64,000 nucleotides of DNA from Cydia pomonella (GCF_033807575.1 NC_084717.1:12959692-13023691); one strand, 5' to 3'. Shown: positions 36,189-48,613, counted from the first letter of the stretch. Notes: a model not told the origin generated them from the sequence alone. Made by a program: numbers and translations.

Positions 36189-37820
36189 TTATTGATTTTT
36201 ATAAAATATGTTATTGAAATTTGAATCTTCTGGTGAAGTATCAAGATCCCTTCTCCTTCGTCTTCGCCCCAGCATCATGGGAACGACCATGGCCATGGTG
36301 GCTGGGAGCATACCCGCTCCAACGGCCGCAAACACGGTCGAGCTGTCTGGCGCTATATTCGATACAATTTTCCTCTTCACCACCCGATTAATCGACGGCT
36401 TTTGCAGACTCGATGCGAAAGCTAAATCGTACTTCTTTTCCATATCTCGCTTTGATTCCTCTACTGTTTTGAAACTTTTTTCAACTTCTAATAATCCTCC
36501 ATGTGATGTGGTCATGTTGGTGTGAGCGTTGTCAATAGGCAAAACTGTTAGCGATACTGCTTGATGAGAGGTCATCGTTGCTCCGTCCGAGCGGTCATCT
36601 GCTGCAGGTGTAGGGCTCAAGGATCTCTGTCGTTTTTTATTCCGGTAACCCTTTGTTGTCGAAAGCAACACCCACTGCCCGTCGCCATATGGGGGCCTTG
36701 AAGACCGATCGCTGTCCAGCTCAGGAGATCCCGCGTAGATCACTTGTGTTGGTCTCCTGATGGGGCGCTTCTGGTATGGAGCCTGGTGAAGAGCTTCGTA
36801 TTCAATTGGAAACTTACTTGGTCGGTGATCCGTCACTACTGAATCCGATATACCATAAAAAACAGTATCATCATTTGCACCACTGTCACTGTACTGTTCC
36901 TCCGAATCGCAATTTGGTTTGTATGGACGCCGACTATCGTCTGGAGACCATGAACTAGGATAGTTGAACGTACTTTGTTGGTTCATGGTTGGTTTACTCC
37001 ATGTAGGTTTCGATGGCATTTCAGAATCATATTCTGATGATGTGTGTAATTTATTGTTTATGTACGTGGGACGAGTCTTTGTCGGTTTCTTTTGCACCTG
37101 AGGATAGTTATTATAATCGATTCCTTGGTATGTATTGTATCGGTCGCCGTCTGGTCTGTCATCGTCCTCGATCCATTGATTGGGTTTCTGTTTCTTTACA
37201 TTTGGTTTCCACTTTGAGATCTTACTGGTAGACCATGCAACTGGTTCTAATGTCACCCAGCCCTCCTTGTCATCATAAGGGTGCTTATGCTGCTTGACTT
37301 TGAGACGATTCCAAGAAGTATATACCTTAGCGTTGTCTTCTTCATCAGAATGACTTAGTTCTAAAGGATCAGTATTGTAAGGATCAGTGTTATATGGGTT
37401 AGTCTTGTACTTGTCTTTCTTGAGTTTAGCGGCTAACGCTTGCATGCTTGTTTGGAAGTCAGGGTAATCCTTCAGTTTCTCCACGTCTGCGTAATAGTCG
37501 TTCAAATCCCTTTGTGGCCCGTTTTCCGAAAATCCTTCTTGACAGGATGGTCCAAAACATCTTGGATAACCATCGGGATCGTGTATAATATCAGTCATTG
37601 CGTGTTTCATTTCACTATCGTCATGGTTCTTGAAGTCTCGGGAGTAATCCTGCCAGTGTTGTCTCACAGTGCTCGGCGCCGTTTCTATAACGGTGATAGG
37701 TTCTTTTCCTGGCACATCCAACTGGTACTTGATCTCCCCATTTTCAATTCGCGCCGGGTCTTTTGATGCCGCAGCGGCAAGGGCCACGCAAAATACGATT
37801 ATTCTCACTGTCGTTTTCAT
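36189..37820 (-). CDS. Uncharacterised secreted or membrane-tethered low-complexity protein, 543 aa
   Basis: Single-exon frame. The start is the ATG at 37820 in an AACAAAATG context; it opens a clear signal peptide (MKTTVRIIVFCVALAAAAS), likely cut after residue 19. The frame is open upstream but contains only a GTG, so it is not extended. The mature chain is hydrophilic and probably disordered, rich in D, S, P, Y, K and N, with a short NPYNTDPYNTDP repeat and a CFGPSC motif. Near the end, about 25 hydrophobic residues (494-518, with VGAGMLPATMAMVVPMMLG) are followed by six arginines (519-524) and a 19-residue acidic tail. That could be a C-terminal membrane anchor with a stop-transfer signal, or a cleaved peptide. 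I do not recognise the family and assign no function. An AATTAAA-type signal lies about 170 bp past the stop. Confidence 0.75.
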   Translation of the reverse strand: MKTTVRIIVFCVALAAAASKDPARIENGEIKYQLDVPGKEPITVIETAPSTVRQHWQDYSRDFKNHDDSEMKHAMTDIIHDPDGYPRCFGPSCQEGFSENGPQRDLNDYYADVEKLKDYPDFQTSMQALAAKLKKDKYKTNPYNTDPYNTDPLELSHSDEEDNAKVYTSWNRLKVKQHKHPYDDKEGWVTLEPVAWSTSKISKWKPNVKKQKPNQWIEDDDRPDGDRYNTYQGIDYNNYPQVQKKPTKTRPTYINNKLHTSSEYDSEMPSKPTWSKPTMNQQSTFNYPSSWSPDDSRRPYKPNCDSEEQYSDSGANDDTVFYGISDSVVTDHRPSKFPIEYEALHQAPYQKRPIRRPTQVIYAGSPELDSDRSSRPPYGDGQWVLLSTTKGYRNKKRQRSLSPTPAADDRSDGATMTSHQAVSLTVLPIDNAHTNMTTSHGGLLEVEKSFKTVEESKRDMEKKYDLAFASSLQKPSINRVVKRKIVSNIAPDSSTVFAAVGAGMLPATMAMVVPMMLGRRRRRRDLDTSPEDSNFNNIFYKNQ

Positions 37821-37887
37821 TTTGTTCACTTTCGAATCGCGGCAGCGCGGCGGGCACGCGAGGACTGAGCTGCGGCGGTGGTTGTCT

Positions 37888-37926
37888 CGCACTGATATAG
37901 TTCTGATAGTGGATGCACATTAAACG
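37888..37926 (-). promoter_or_regulatory. Candidate core promoter for the 543-aa gene
   Basis: On the minus strand a TTTAATG box lies about 31 bp before an ATATCAGTG initiator-type motif, with A+1 near 37893. That would give a 5' UTR of about 73 nt before the ATG at 37820. Spacing fits an arthropod TATA-like plus Inr promoter. Not verified. Confidence 0.4.
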
Positions 37927-38380
37927 CCCTCCCTTGCGCTCTAATGCAATGGTAATTCCAGTTCAGTCACGATGAATGCGCCGGATAATTGCAGTGATTG
38001 TCGTTGGCGACTATCTTAATGGACTATCGCATCTTTCTCATGCCCGTGACCTGCGCTCAGGTGAAACCGTATTTCATTCTGTACGTTTTCACAAAAGGTG
38101 TGTAAGTATTGTGCTTGTTAATTCTGGGTTTTCCAATTTAAATTAAATTTAACAAGATTCGTAACCGATAGTTATCAGGATATAATAAATATATACTTAT
38201 ATAAACCTGGAAACCATGGTGTAAAGTAAACAACAGTAATAACATGAAATTACACCGTATAACAATTTCATTTGCTGATATACTTACAGCTTTCTAAATG
38301 AAAATAATGTTTGTTTTCTTTTTTATATGACGGTCGAGAGCGTAATGTTACTCTGCATTTATTTTAGTGTTCGTGTTTTT
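37927..38380. other. Upstream region of the 543-aa gene
   Basis: No repeat or exon recognised. It may hold regulatory sequence for the minus-strand gene. Confidence 0.35.
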
Positions 38381-38720
38381 AGGGTTCCGTAGCCAAATGG
38401 CAAAAAACGGAACCCTTATTAAATTCGTCATGTCTGTCTGTCTGTCCTTTTCAACAAATCCATACGTGTGGGGTATCTATGGATAGGTCTTTAAAAATGA
38501 TATTGAGGTTTCTAATATCATTTGTTTCTAAACTAAATAGTTTGCGCGAAAGACACTTCCAAAGTGGTAAAATGTGTGTGCCCCCCCCCCCCCTGTAACT
38601 TCTAAAATAAGAGAATGATAAAACTAAAAAAAAATATATGATGTACATTACCATGCAAACTTCCACCGAAAATTGATTTGAACGAGATCTATTTTTTAAT
38701 ACTTCATAAAATTAAAAAAA
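38381..38720 (-). repeat. GGGTTCCGTA-family repeat, truncated long subtype
   Basis: Inverse copy of the element at 15.9 kb: AGGGTTCCGTAGCCAAATGG, then CATACGTGTGGGGTATCTAT, a run of about 13 C near 38581, and GCAAACTTCCACCGAAAATT. The head is missing. Confidence 0.8.
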
Positions 38721-40234
38721 ACTTTTTTCATCAAACGTATCATTCATAGTGTCCGAGTGTAGGGCACAGGCCTTCGACTGATCCTCGTACTTCAACGTAT
38801 CAGTATCTTGTTTAGTCTCCCAATAGACTGTACTTACCTTAATACTAATTAATAAAATAAGGCGATTTTCCAAACCAACCACTATATCACCCCGTGCTCC
38901 AGTTCGTGGCCACTCTCTCCATAATCGCTAGCCCACTTACTATTATCCCTAACGCCATCGACTCCGTGGTAAATGCACGATGCACTTTTATACATTTGTT
39001 GAATAAATAGAAGAAGTTCAACTCGCTCTTTTGGAGCCTAACTGGAAAGGAAACGGAAATAATAGGCACTTTGAAATGTTATTTAGGTCGTCTTAAAAAC
39101 TATATCAGGAAATTAATTAATTTAGGGGTCACAATCAACTAAAGTTAGAAATGCGAAAGTTAACTACCCGTAATGGGCCCTTAGGCAGTTTTTTTGACTA
39201 AGGTAGAAGCATTGGCTGGTATTATAACTTGTATGTGTATTAGAATTTTTATAAAAAAAATGCTGCGAATAGTGCGAATATTTGTATATGTAAAGGATAA
39301 CTCACGCTAGAACGGCCGTAGCTCAAGAAAATTAATAAAATCAGGGGAAATAATTCGTGTAGTTTTGAAAACTGGTGCAATTATACCTTGTGGTGTCCAG
39401 ATGAACATACTAAAAGTCTTCGAGGGTGGGGGTTGTGCTGAGAGTGCTGCTACTGTGCTGCACTGCAATACGTCTTCATGAATCATATTACGCTGAGGTT
39501 CTAGATTAGGGGTCACGAAATTTTATTTTTTGCTTATTTAATAAACTCAAATAAAAACGGACCGCAGTGGTCATTTTATTTTAAGAACCGGACCCCTAAA
39601 GAAACTAATTGGTGACCCCTGTTCTAGATGGTGCAGTGCAGTAAGTTCGTGTTCTTCTCTCACTCTCACTGAGCGTAAGCGTGGATGAGATGGGATATGG
39701 GATGGTGATATGATAACCGTTTAGGCTCTAGGGTGTGAGGATGAACAGTGGCCGTTGTCAGAGTAGAAAGTAGCCATGGGCATCATGTCAAACAATTCTT
39801 CAGAGCACAGCTCATTGCACAAGCGGTAGAACACCCACAAGGAGACAAAGTCTCTCCTTAGACTTAAAGGATCAATGTTTTTTTTTTGTGTGTTACAATT
39901 TAAAAATTAATTGCTATTTTCCCTCAAGCATAATATTCCTCATTAACAGAAATTATTTTCATATGTTTAGCTTTGGTGCAAAATTTATTATAATTTTTAA
40001 AGTGCAAATTAGGCCTATGTTGGTATTTTTTTTGTATCGAGCGAAAGTCAAAAACTCAGGATTCGAATGGCTGAGGGTCCCTAGGAAAAGGCCCCAATAT
40101 TGCTAATAGAATTTATTGATATTTAAATGTATGCACCATAAAGTGTAACTATTTAGAAGAAAGAATGTAGCATAGCGGCACCCATGCAGGAAGACCCAAT
40201 AATACGTTTTTTTTTCCTTCGGCATTTTGTTGCG
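38721..40234. other. Mostly unannotated, with two repeat pieces
   Basis: 39293-39330 matches one end of the GGATGACTCACGCTAGA MITE seen at 58373. 39331-39440 matches one arm of the foldback at 31562. The rest has no supported gene. Confidence 0.45.
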
Positions 40235-40517
40235 TTTGTGTATTTAATAAATAAATAATAAATATTAAAGGGACCTTCTTATACAAATTGACTAAGTCCT
40301 ACGGTAAGCTCAAGAAGGGTTGGGTGTTTAGGATATATATAATATACAAATACTTAAATACATAGAAAACATACCCACACAGACTCAGGAACAAATACCT
40401 GTGCTCATCACAGAAATACATGCCCTTATCAGGATTCAAACCCAGGACCATCGGCTTTATAGGCAGGGTCACAGGGTCTGTGGGTCACTTACCTACTAGG
40501 CCAGACCGGTCGTCAAA
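40235..40517 (-). mobile_element. tRNA-derived SINE, near full length
   Basis: Inverse copy of the family at 8777: TTGACTAAGTCCTACGGTAA, TATAATATACAAATACTTAA, a B-box region GGATTCAAACCC and the head AGGCCAGACCGGTCGTC. Confidence 0.85.
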
Positions 40518-40801
40518 ACGCTATTAACGCTAAATGAATATAATTTTGCACATTCTGGATTAGTCCATTTAATTTAATTTATGTATTAGTTTTATTTTTA
40601 GTGTAAGTTATAATTTAATTTCGTTCTATATGGTATTTATTATCAATAAGTGATTCTCTTGACCCTTGGTTTTCTTACTCCACCTAACTTTATTCCAAAC
40701 ATTTTAGGCCACCCTGTATAACATTACAATAGTAACACCAACATGTGCATACTTTATATAATTCATGACTTGTGTTGGATTGTTGTAATTCATGCACCTA
40801 C

Positions 40802-41158
40802 CATTGACATATATCTAGGACGGGCCTCACGGGCAATAAGAATGGGGCCAGGGCTATAACCGCGAAAATCGAAGTTCGTCAATTGCGGGTATTTTTCGTG
40901 TCAGTCTAATTACGCCTTAGTGCTCTCGCTAGAAAAGAGAAAAATCCCCACAATTTGCGAATTTCCGTTTTTACGGTAGGCCCACGCACACGAATTCCGA
41001 AACGCCACAACGCGATTGGTTGATGAGTTCGCAACACGGGCGCGATTGGTGGCGTTAGACTGCTCGCTTGGCTCGAATTCGTGAGTGACACCACAGAACT
41101 AGCACCATTTTTAGTACTCTTACTGCCCGTAAGGCCCGTCCTTGAATATATGTCAATG
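40802..41158. repeat. MITE with another MITE nested inside (40860-40980)
   Basis: Outer ends CATTGACATATAT and ATATATGTCAATG are inverted, as are AGGACGGGCC and GGCCCGTCCT. The inner element has CCGCGAAAATCGAAGTTCGT and a complement near 40970; it matches 13747-13863. Confidence 0.75.
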
Positions 41159-42572
41159 CCTACATCATATTAATCATAACATTTTACTCCAGACTCCGCT
41201 CTATTAAACATCTATTACGATTATTACGAAAATACTTTACGTGCACAAAGAAAATAATCGTTAGTGAAATTGCATTTAAGCACATAACAGCTGTGATTAT
41301 TATCCCATCAATGAACACAGTAAATGTTTAAGGTACGCCCCTGTCACGTAACAAACGTAACTGCAAAAAATAAAAAAACAACATCCGTTCATTTGTAGTT
41401 GAGTTGCGAATTCAAAATGCGAAGAGAAAGGTGATTCAATAAAGTAATAAATAAAAGAAGTCAGATAACCAACTTCCCCAAATCCGATCAGACGGATATG
41501 ATGGCAGCTCTTTTGTCGTATATACTTCTATCGTACCTATCTATATGCATCACACTCGCACTCACATTGTTGTGACGAACACAGTGAAGGACGATAACAG
41601 TGCAACCTTTACAAGTGTCAGTAAATCATCGTATTTTCTAAGAAAAAATCGTATTTGTCATCCTACTTCAGTTAACCTCAGTACTTTTTGTACTTAGACT
41701 AACTGAAATAGCATAACATACTCGTGCGTTTCCGTCAAAATACGATGATGAAGGATTATTCACCACATCTGTACATACATAGGATACAATCGAACGATAT
41801 ACGGTAAATGTGCTTTATACTAAGTGTACCAAACCAAGTACCATTACTTAAAGTATGTATATAGCGTTTGGTCTCATACTCGTAATTTACAAGATGACGA
41901 TGAAGCTTTTCAGCACAGCTTTTCAGGCGGTGGCGGCTGGGTGGCGGTACCTAACTGTCAACCAAAAGCCCTTTACAAAACCTTTAACCGGCATGCCACT
42001 CTGACATCCGCCGATTAACAGCTGCCAGGTGCCCGGATCAAGAGTTAATGATTGGATATGGCACACTAATTACACTTGTTAGACTAATTAGACTTCCTTG
42101 CTCTATCTTTATAAATTTCAAACCTTTTTTAGAACCTTTTTACGATAAACTTTGTCCGTTTTTATACTAAGTACTTAGTGGTTTTAAACTACTTTTTTGC
42201 ATCTTGATCTATGTCTTAGATTACCTAGCGTCTGGGGTGAATGTGCTGCAAATTATAGCTTCATTAGTCTGGGAACGCTTGGAGTGACTTCATGTAATTG
42301 CCAGATGAAATCAGGGTAATTAGTGATGCGTAATTACACTTATACGTGGACGAATGTGCTGGAGTAGACTATATATCAATGAGATTAGTACATAATTACG
42401 TATATTGTCGTCTAGTACTCATAGTATAAGCTTCCATTAGTCTAAGATTGTCCCTAAGTATTTATGTATTTATACAGGGTGAAATTTTAATCACCAGCCA
42501 TAAGTACTCTGCGTATGACTTGATAGAACATATTTTATTATGGTACCAATGCCGAAGTCGTGATAATAAAAC
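41159..42572. other. Unannotated interval
   Basis: No exon, repeat or regulatory structure that I can support. Confidence 0.4.
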
Positions 42573-42678
42573 TATAGATCATGTCATTCACGAAGACGCA
42601 TGTCTTGACTCGTAATGTGATGTTGTTAAAGGTTTGATTTGACAAGTCTGCGCGTCATCGTGGATGACACGAACTATA
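42573..42678. repeat. ~106 bp MITE, family ATGACACGA
   Basis: Ends TATAGATCATGTCATTCACG and CGTGGATGACACGAACTATA. Same family as at 9953, 18200, 18588 and 29657. Confidence 0.8.
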
Positions 42679-44640
42679 CGCAGACGAGTATGAAATAATT
42701 CTCACTTCTCGTGTAGTGATGTAATATTTATTGTCATAAAACCTTACCTAAGCTTGCTTGGAGCTTGTTTCATTCAAATATTTAATAGTAGTCCCGTGAA
42801 AAATAAGTTTAGGTCGTAAGTGGTCCACGGCCTTTGGAGTGGATTACTTGGAGGTTTTAGGGAGTACCTGGTACCTCGATGAAAAGGTGCTAATTTGACG
42901 TAATAGCATAATTATATTGAAAACGCACATGAATTACTTACTTAAATATAATGTTATTGGTCAATAATATCTAAATTACTAACATAAAATTTTCTTTAAT
43001 GAAAAATATTATAAATTTTATATTTTAAACACGTATACAACTTTAATTACTAACATTCCAGTAACATTAACGAGCCGTCTGTCGTAACGTGTAGCTAAAT
43101 CTTCGCCTTTGACAAACGTACACTTATGTAAACTAGCTCTTTCACTATTGCTAACCCAATATCACATATTACACACTGTTTTAGTGCCACAACTAACATT
43201 CGGCCTTGGATTTTAAGTCCAAATTCCAAGCTCACTTAATACTCGTATTTCTAACAGAGGTTGGTGAAGTTACTTGATACAGATGTAAGTAACAAGAAAG
43301 TTTTCTATTTAAACGGGCTCTAGGCGGGTGAAGTTAATACATTTAATGCAAGTTGCATGCGCAGGATAATAATGAAGCAGTTACTAAATTTGTGAAGTTA
43401 CTGGCAGCCGGAATTGAGCATTGGCTCGGACGAAGTTTACTAGTGACATAAATTAGAATACGAGTATGCACTTGGTGTGAGTTTCACCTATACTATCGTG
43501 GAACTGGACTCGTGTAAAGTTAAACTTTTACCCTCTTATTCATTAAAATTAGCAACCATTGTTACATTTTGTTCCTTTTTAGAAAACAGCAATGCTTTAA
43601 TTACGGATAGGGGCAAATTATTAGCAACAGTTTGCGAGATATCAAACATTATTATATAAACCTTATATGAATAACACCATTAGTCTTAAACTTAATGTAA
43701 ACATTAAGAACTAGGTATTGCATTTAAATAATTTCAATTTTCGAGACTACGTCAATCAGCCAAGTGTATGTTATAGTTACGTGTAAAGTGTATGAATATG
43801 ATATAGCGCTCTCAACTGTTACTTACGCGGGATATCAGAATGTGATGAAACTCAACCGCCGATAAAATACCAATACTAAAGGAATTCTTGGATCTCAAAG
43901 TCTTCTTCCTCTATTTGTCAAAATTACGTTACGTGGTCAATTAGAAACTACGGAAAATACTCTAATCGGCTTAGATAAATTTTGCCTTATTTGCCTGATA
44001 ATGCTGTCAGTAAACCCTATACTCCGGGGTCCTCAAGTCTCAATGTCAATAAAATCAACACAACAATCCCCCCTTCCCGCCCCTTCTCCGTGTTTCTCAT
44101 TTAACGCCAGGCTCCTTTATGCTTTCTACAGCTCGCAAAATGGTGTTGACAGATTTCTAAATAATGTCGTTTCTCGTGAAATGAAAATATTACTTATTCA
44201 AGTTCGTTCAACTCTTGATCACGAAGTTTGAGGCTCGGATCGATTGTTACAGTTTAATTGACTTGTTGACGAGTTTTTGATTTGATGCTTGACGCTTCGA
44301 GCGTTGATAACTTTTGTTATTTTAGTAATTATAGCATCGTATAATTAATGTATGTAAAATCTATCTTTAGATGATTTTAATTGACAACCAATGATAGAAC
44401 GCAAACAAATATTTACGTTTCTATAAATAAGTACGTACATACAACCCTTAGCCCAACGTCAAGACCCTTGGCCCGTGGGGTCCGAACGCGTCTACACTAT
44501 TTAAGGAATTAACTAAAAGAATAGCAGACGCCACCGGTGATCGTAAAACTGACAGCTTCCTCGCACAAAATAAGTTTTGCGATTCAACGCCAATGCGCAA
44601 TTTTTTTGGAGTTAAGTAAATGAAGTTAACTCAAAACTGT
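42679..44640. other. Unannotated interval
   Basis: AT-rich, short chance frames only. Confidence 0.4.
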
Positions 44641-44844
44641 TTACAATAGGAGGTCAGAGGGGGATTCAGACTTAGGTTCGACCGCTATTCTTCGAATAAT
44701 TTCATTCATATTAGTGTTCGTAGGTACATACTTAACACAGTAGTAATGACCAGCAGGGATTGGCCACTCGTTTTCAATTTTATTAGTAGAATTTAAAAGC
44801 CTATAGTAGTAGAGATATATTGAAGGGAGCCATACGAAATACAC
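44641..44844 (-). pseudogene. Possible orphan last exon of a divergent DUF1091-like gene
   Basis: The minus-strand frame reads YYRLLNST, then NEWPIPAGHYYC, and stops at 44641. It resembles the last exon of genes A and B (YRFLNTT, YILHNLT) at the conserved N-glycosylation site, and a WP.P.G.Y motif is usual in this family. No clean acceptor lies at the homologous position, and no earlier exons were found upstream, so it may be a relic or a chance match. Confidence 0.3.
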
Positions 44845-45691
44845 GTTAATGTGAGTAAAATATAGCAGGAATTTACAATTCGAAGTAATTTGTAATCACA
44901 CGGGCCTCTTCTTCCTAATGAACTGTCGCTGCAACAATCAAGATGCTGTAGCCAATGATGCTTAGAAAGAGGGGAAAGTATTAATAATATATAAGTACCT
45001 TATCTACACATCCATTTGCATTCTTAACGTGTGGGTAATAATCATAATTACCTATCACAAATCATTTCCCGTCCATCGGTGTTTTATTTGTTCCGATCTG
45101 ACGCAGTTACTCCAATTACTATCTGTATAAAAAGTTGCCGGTAATCTCTTACGCGATGGTTACAGTGCCCGAGCACAATTGCGTCACAGTAAGTTTGAAA
45201 GCGTAATTTAGCGCCACGACGTACAACCAAAACAAAGCACTTTCCAAGCGCTATGGCAATGGCTAAACGCCGAATTTGGACGAATCCAATGGAGTCGTGT
45301 ATGTTTATAAAAAAATGATAAATATTTTTTTGCTGGAATTTTTATATTTACTAGTTGCATACGTTTAATTTCTTAATTTAATTAGTATTAGTGAAGCAAA
45401 AAGTACTTTGTTGCTTATAAGTAAATAGTACTTTTTTACTAACATACATAGGTACTTGTTTCATAGAAGTTGAAAAAACTTACCTAGCGTATATATCATT
45501 CTTCGTTGAACTACAGTATGATAAATATAATTATAAGGGTTGTTTAGATAAACAAATACTAGCCTAACTACTTTATAGATATAAACAGCTTAAGTCTCTA
45601 TAAGTAGTACTGATTTAATATATATGTATGATATCATTAGTGATTATTTCAAGGAATAAGCAATCGAATCACGGTTTCTATAAATAAATTA
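44845..45691. other. Unannotated interval
   Basis: Nothing recognised. Confidence 0.35.
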
Positions 45692-45945
45692 CGGCCCGAT
45701 TCGAAGAATGAAATACGATAACGATAAGTTCTGGTTTAGATAAGTTCTCATTTACATAAAGTCTGTATGTCGTATAATTGACAGAAGCAGCTCGATTCGG
45801 GCAACCAGCAATGTCACTTTGACGTTAGAAATATCGTTATTGGGATCACAGCGGAATCGAAATAAACGTCAATTTTGACATGTCGTTTAGTTATCGATCT
45901 TTTAAAGATCTTAGACGTGTCTTAATCATTCTTCGAATCGGGCCG
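45692..45945. repeat. Complete CGGCCCGATTCG-family MITE, 254 bp
   Basis: Both termini are intact: CGGCCCGATTCGAAGAATGA and its complement TCATTCTTCGAATCGGGCCG, flanked by TTA on both sides (3-bp target duplication). Relatives lie at 7910, 19332, 23820, 50454, 55690 and 63882. Confidence 0.9.
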
Positions 45946-47607
45946 TTAGTATTTACACTTCCCTTTCCAAGAATTTACCCAAGTTTATAAATGTTGAATA
46001 CAAGACTATTCAAAGATAGGTATGAACCTCTTAATATATTTTCCTGAATTGTAGGAAGCATTGTAATGTGACATTGTTTACATTGTCTGTCGACGCCACT
46101 CGACCGAGCCTAATCTATGGGGAAATCATTGAATTCATCTCAGTTCGCATCTCTGCGACGAGTAATGTACGTTCTTGTTCCATGTTTATTTTTATAAATG
46201 TTATTGTTTTGTTTAAATACCTTCTTTAATTGTCATGGAATATGCACACTTTTCGAAAGTCACACTTCAGCATTATCAATTACAATATATAACTTTCTTT
46301 TGTTATTATTTTCATTTCCGTTTCAATAATCAACGAAAATTGACCCTTAATTTGATTTCGCCACGACTATTCTCATCACTTATAACATGTTTGTCTCAAG
46401 CAAACTAGTATAACAGTGACTTCGCGACCCAAGACATCAATTTAGGAATAGCTCAACCATATGTCCACTTAAAAAAATAATACCCTTCAAACAAATCGAC
46501 TCGAAGTATTGTTTTTGATGTATCTGCCCAAAACCCGGTTATTTATAATTTCCAAAGGGTTTTTTCGTATCTTGGGGTTGATTATACTGTAATTTACTAA
46601 TAATGAAATAAATAAATCTAAATCTAAATCAAGCTATCTATTTGTCCTAACATGAAGACGGGTAATATGCCAAAATGGAAGAAACTAATTCCAGACTAGG
46701 AGGTAGATTCTTGATAAAGACCACAAATAGACTGGTTTGCACGAGATGAATAAAGCAAAGGAAATAGTGAGCGAAGTATCGGTCACGATGTAAAATTGTC
46801 CACGGGCGTCTCTACAGACGGCGGTCAAGGCCTGCAGGTTTCACTTTCTTGCGCCGACCATTTTCACCGCTCTCACGCGCAAAGCTCAGAGAAATGCGCA
46901 AATGACTCGATGCTTATTCCTATCCCGTTCTAAAATGACATAAGATGCAAGCACAGAGAAAAAACAAATGCTCTTTTAAAGAACTGTCTTATAAAACCGT
47001 CGGTTCTGAAAAGACGTAAGTTGCACGAATTAGCTACTATAGATACGCTTTTTAGTTGATATATACCTGGGGAAATATGGGCAGATTGTTTTACGTGTTA
47101 ATGTTCAAATTTAAATTGTCGTGAGAAATAATAACATTAAACTAATTTTACCTAGGCTCTCCGAAACATGTCGCGCGAGTGAAAAACACGCGAATGATAA
47201 CTGTAAAATTAGTTTACGTGTTAATGTGTTTTATTTAACTAGGTAAATAGCCAGAAAGAAGTTTAATTTGCACATTGTACAATAAACATGATACATTATT
47301 ATTTTATATTATTACACACTGTTGCTTCATTTCGTATATTTGTACAATAATACATATACATACGTACCTAAACACTCGTACCAATATTTATGTAATTCAT
47401 TTGAATCACTTTCCGGTGTGTGATTCAGTTGAAATTTGGCGTGCTTCCGTAAATTCGATGGCAAAGCATGTGTACTTATAAGCTAACCTGAAGATGCAGT
47501 CAGTAGCCATTGTAGCCAGTGGAACTAGGACTATGGGAAAGCACAAACAGTTTGCGTTAATTAAAATGGTGACTGCAACTACATTATAGACATGCAGAGA
47601 AAAGCAG
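45946..47607. other. Unannotated interval
   Basis: No gene supported. The stretch 47088-47225 has repeated CTAATTTTAC and TTTACGTGTTAATG motifs and may be a degraded MITE. Confidence 0.35.
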
Positions 47608-47747
47608 GTACAGTGCCATCAAATATATCGGAGCAGCCAAGTTGCTCAGAAATATCTGAACACGCCACTATTGTCAAGTCATTTGAGTGGGCGTTCAGAT
47701 ATTTTTGAACACCTTGGCTGCTCCGATACATCTGATAGCAATTGTAC
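47608..47747. repeat. MITE with TCGGAGCAGCCAAG ends
   Basis: ATATATCGGAGCAGCCAAG at the left is complemented by CTTGGCTGCTCCGATACAT at the right, with the inner AGATATTT pairing too. About 140 bp. Confidence 0.8.
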
Positions 47748-48464
47748 AGTCAGAAATAAAAGTGTATATCAATTATATTTTTTACAGTAACTTTTTTAAA
47801 ATTACATCATTCTGATATCATTATGATATCAATAGACGTTCGAATTGGCTTTTAAAGCCTTATTGAGACTTTCAGTTCCATGGGAAAATGTGTTATTTAT
47901 GTTACACAAAGCGAATTTTTACATTAAACATCACCCGTCGTAAAGCTGGATATCAGTATAAAAATAATAATGGCGATATAGTTTTTTAATTCTACACGGG
48001 GCTGTAAAGCCACTAGAGATGTGTCTCTTGTTATATCACAGTATGTATGTCATCGGCTATGATGACAGTGTTTTTTTAATTTACATACATGGAAACTCAA
48101 CCGATTTAATACATTTCCAGCCACTTTAATACATTTCTACAATATACAAAGGAATTACAGAGAAAATATATCAATTTTAACAACTTCCGTGAGATACTGA
48201 TATATTATATTTTCGCTACGTGCACAACTATCACGCCACCTAGCATCCGCAAATCTAGCTGTAAACTTTAGTATACGTATTAACAAATATTGATAAAAAC
48301 GCCATCTAGCAAACAACAACGGCAACTGGTTAACACTCTTCTTTGTTGCAACCCACTGACAAGTATCGTGGTTACCTCTATGTTTTGTTATTGGAACTAG
48401 GTTGTTCGAGCTTCATGGTAATAACGCTAGATGACGCTTGTATTTAGCAGAGTCATATTCAAGT

Positions 48465-48613
48465 AGAGTCAGACTAAACTAAGATGGCAGCGACTTTTAT
48501 AGCCGACCCTGTGCAAGTGTTACGTCATAATTTCATAGATGTTTGACATTTAAAATAACACTTGCGCTGCCTGGGCTATAAAAATCGCTGCCAAATTATC
48601 TTGGTCTGACTCT
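48465..48613. repeat. MITE with AGAGTCAGAC ends
   Basis: Left AGAGTCAGAC and GGCAGCGACTTTTATAGCC; right GGCTATAAAAATCGCTGCC and GTCTGACTCT. About 149 bp. Confidence 0.8.

Noticed and set aside
37821..37892. 24-codon N-terminal extension of the 543-aa protein
   Set aside because: The upstream start is a GTG, not used as a normal start in animals. The ATG at 37820 directly precedes a signal peptide, and a likely transcription start lies at about 37893.
36208..37923. Plus-strand open frames at 36-38 kb
   Set aside because: They are antisense shadows of the 543-aa gene, whose signal peptide and composition support the minus strand.
39307..39516. 69-codon minus-strand frame
   Set aside because: It lies largely within the foldback-family arm at 39331-39440.
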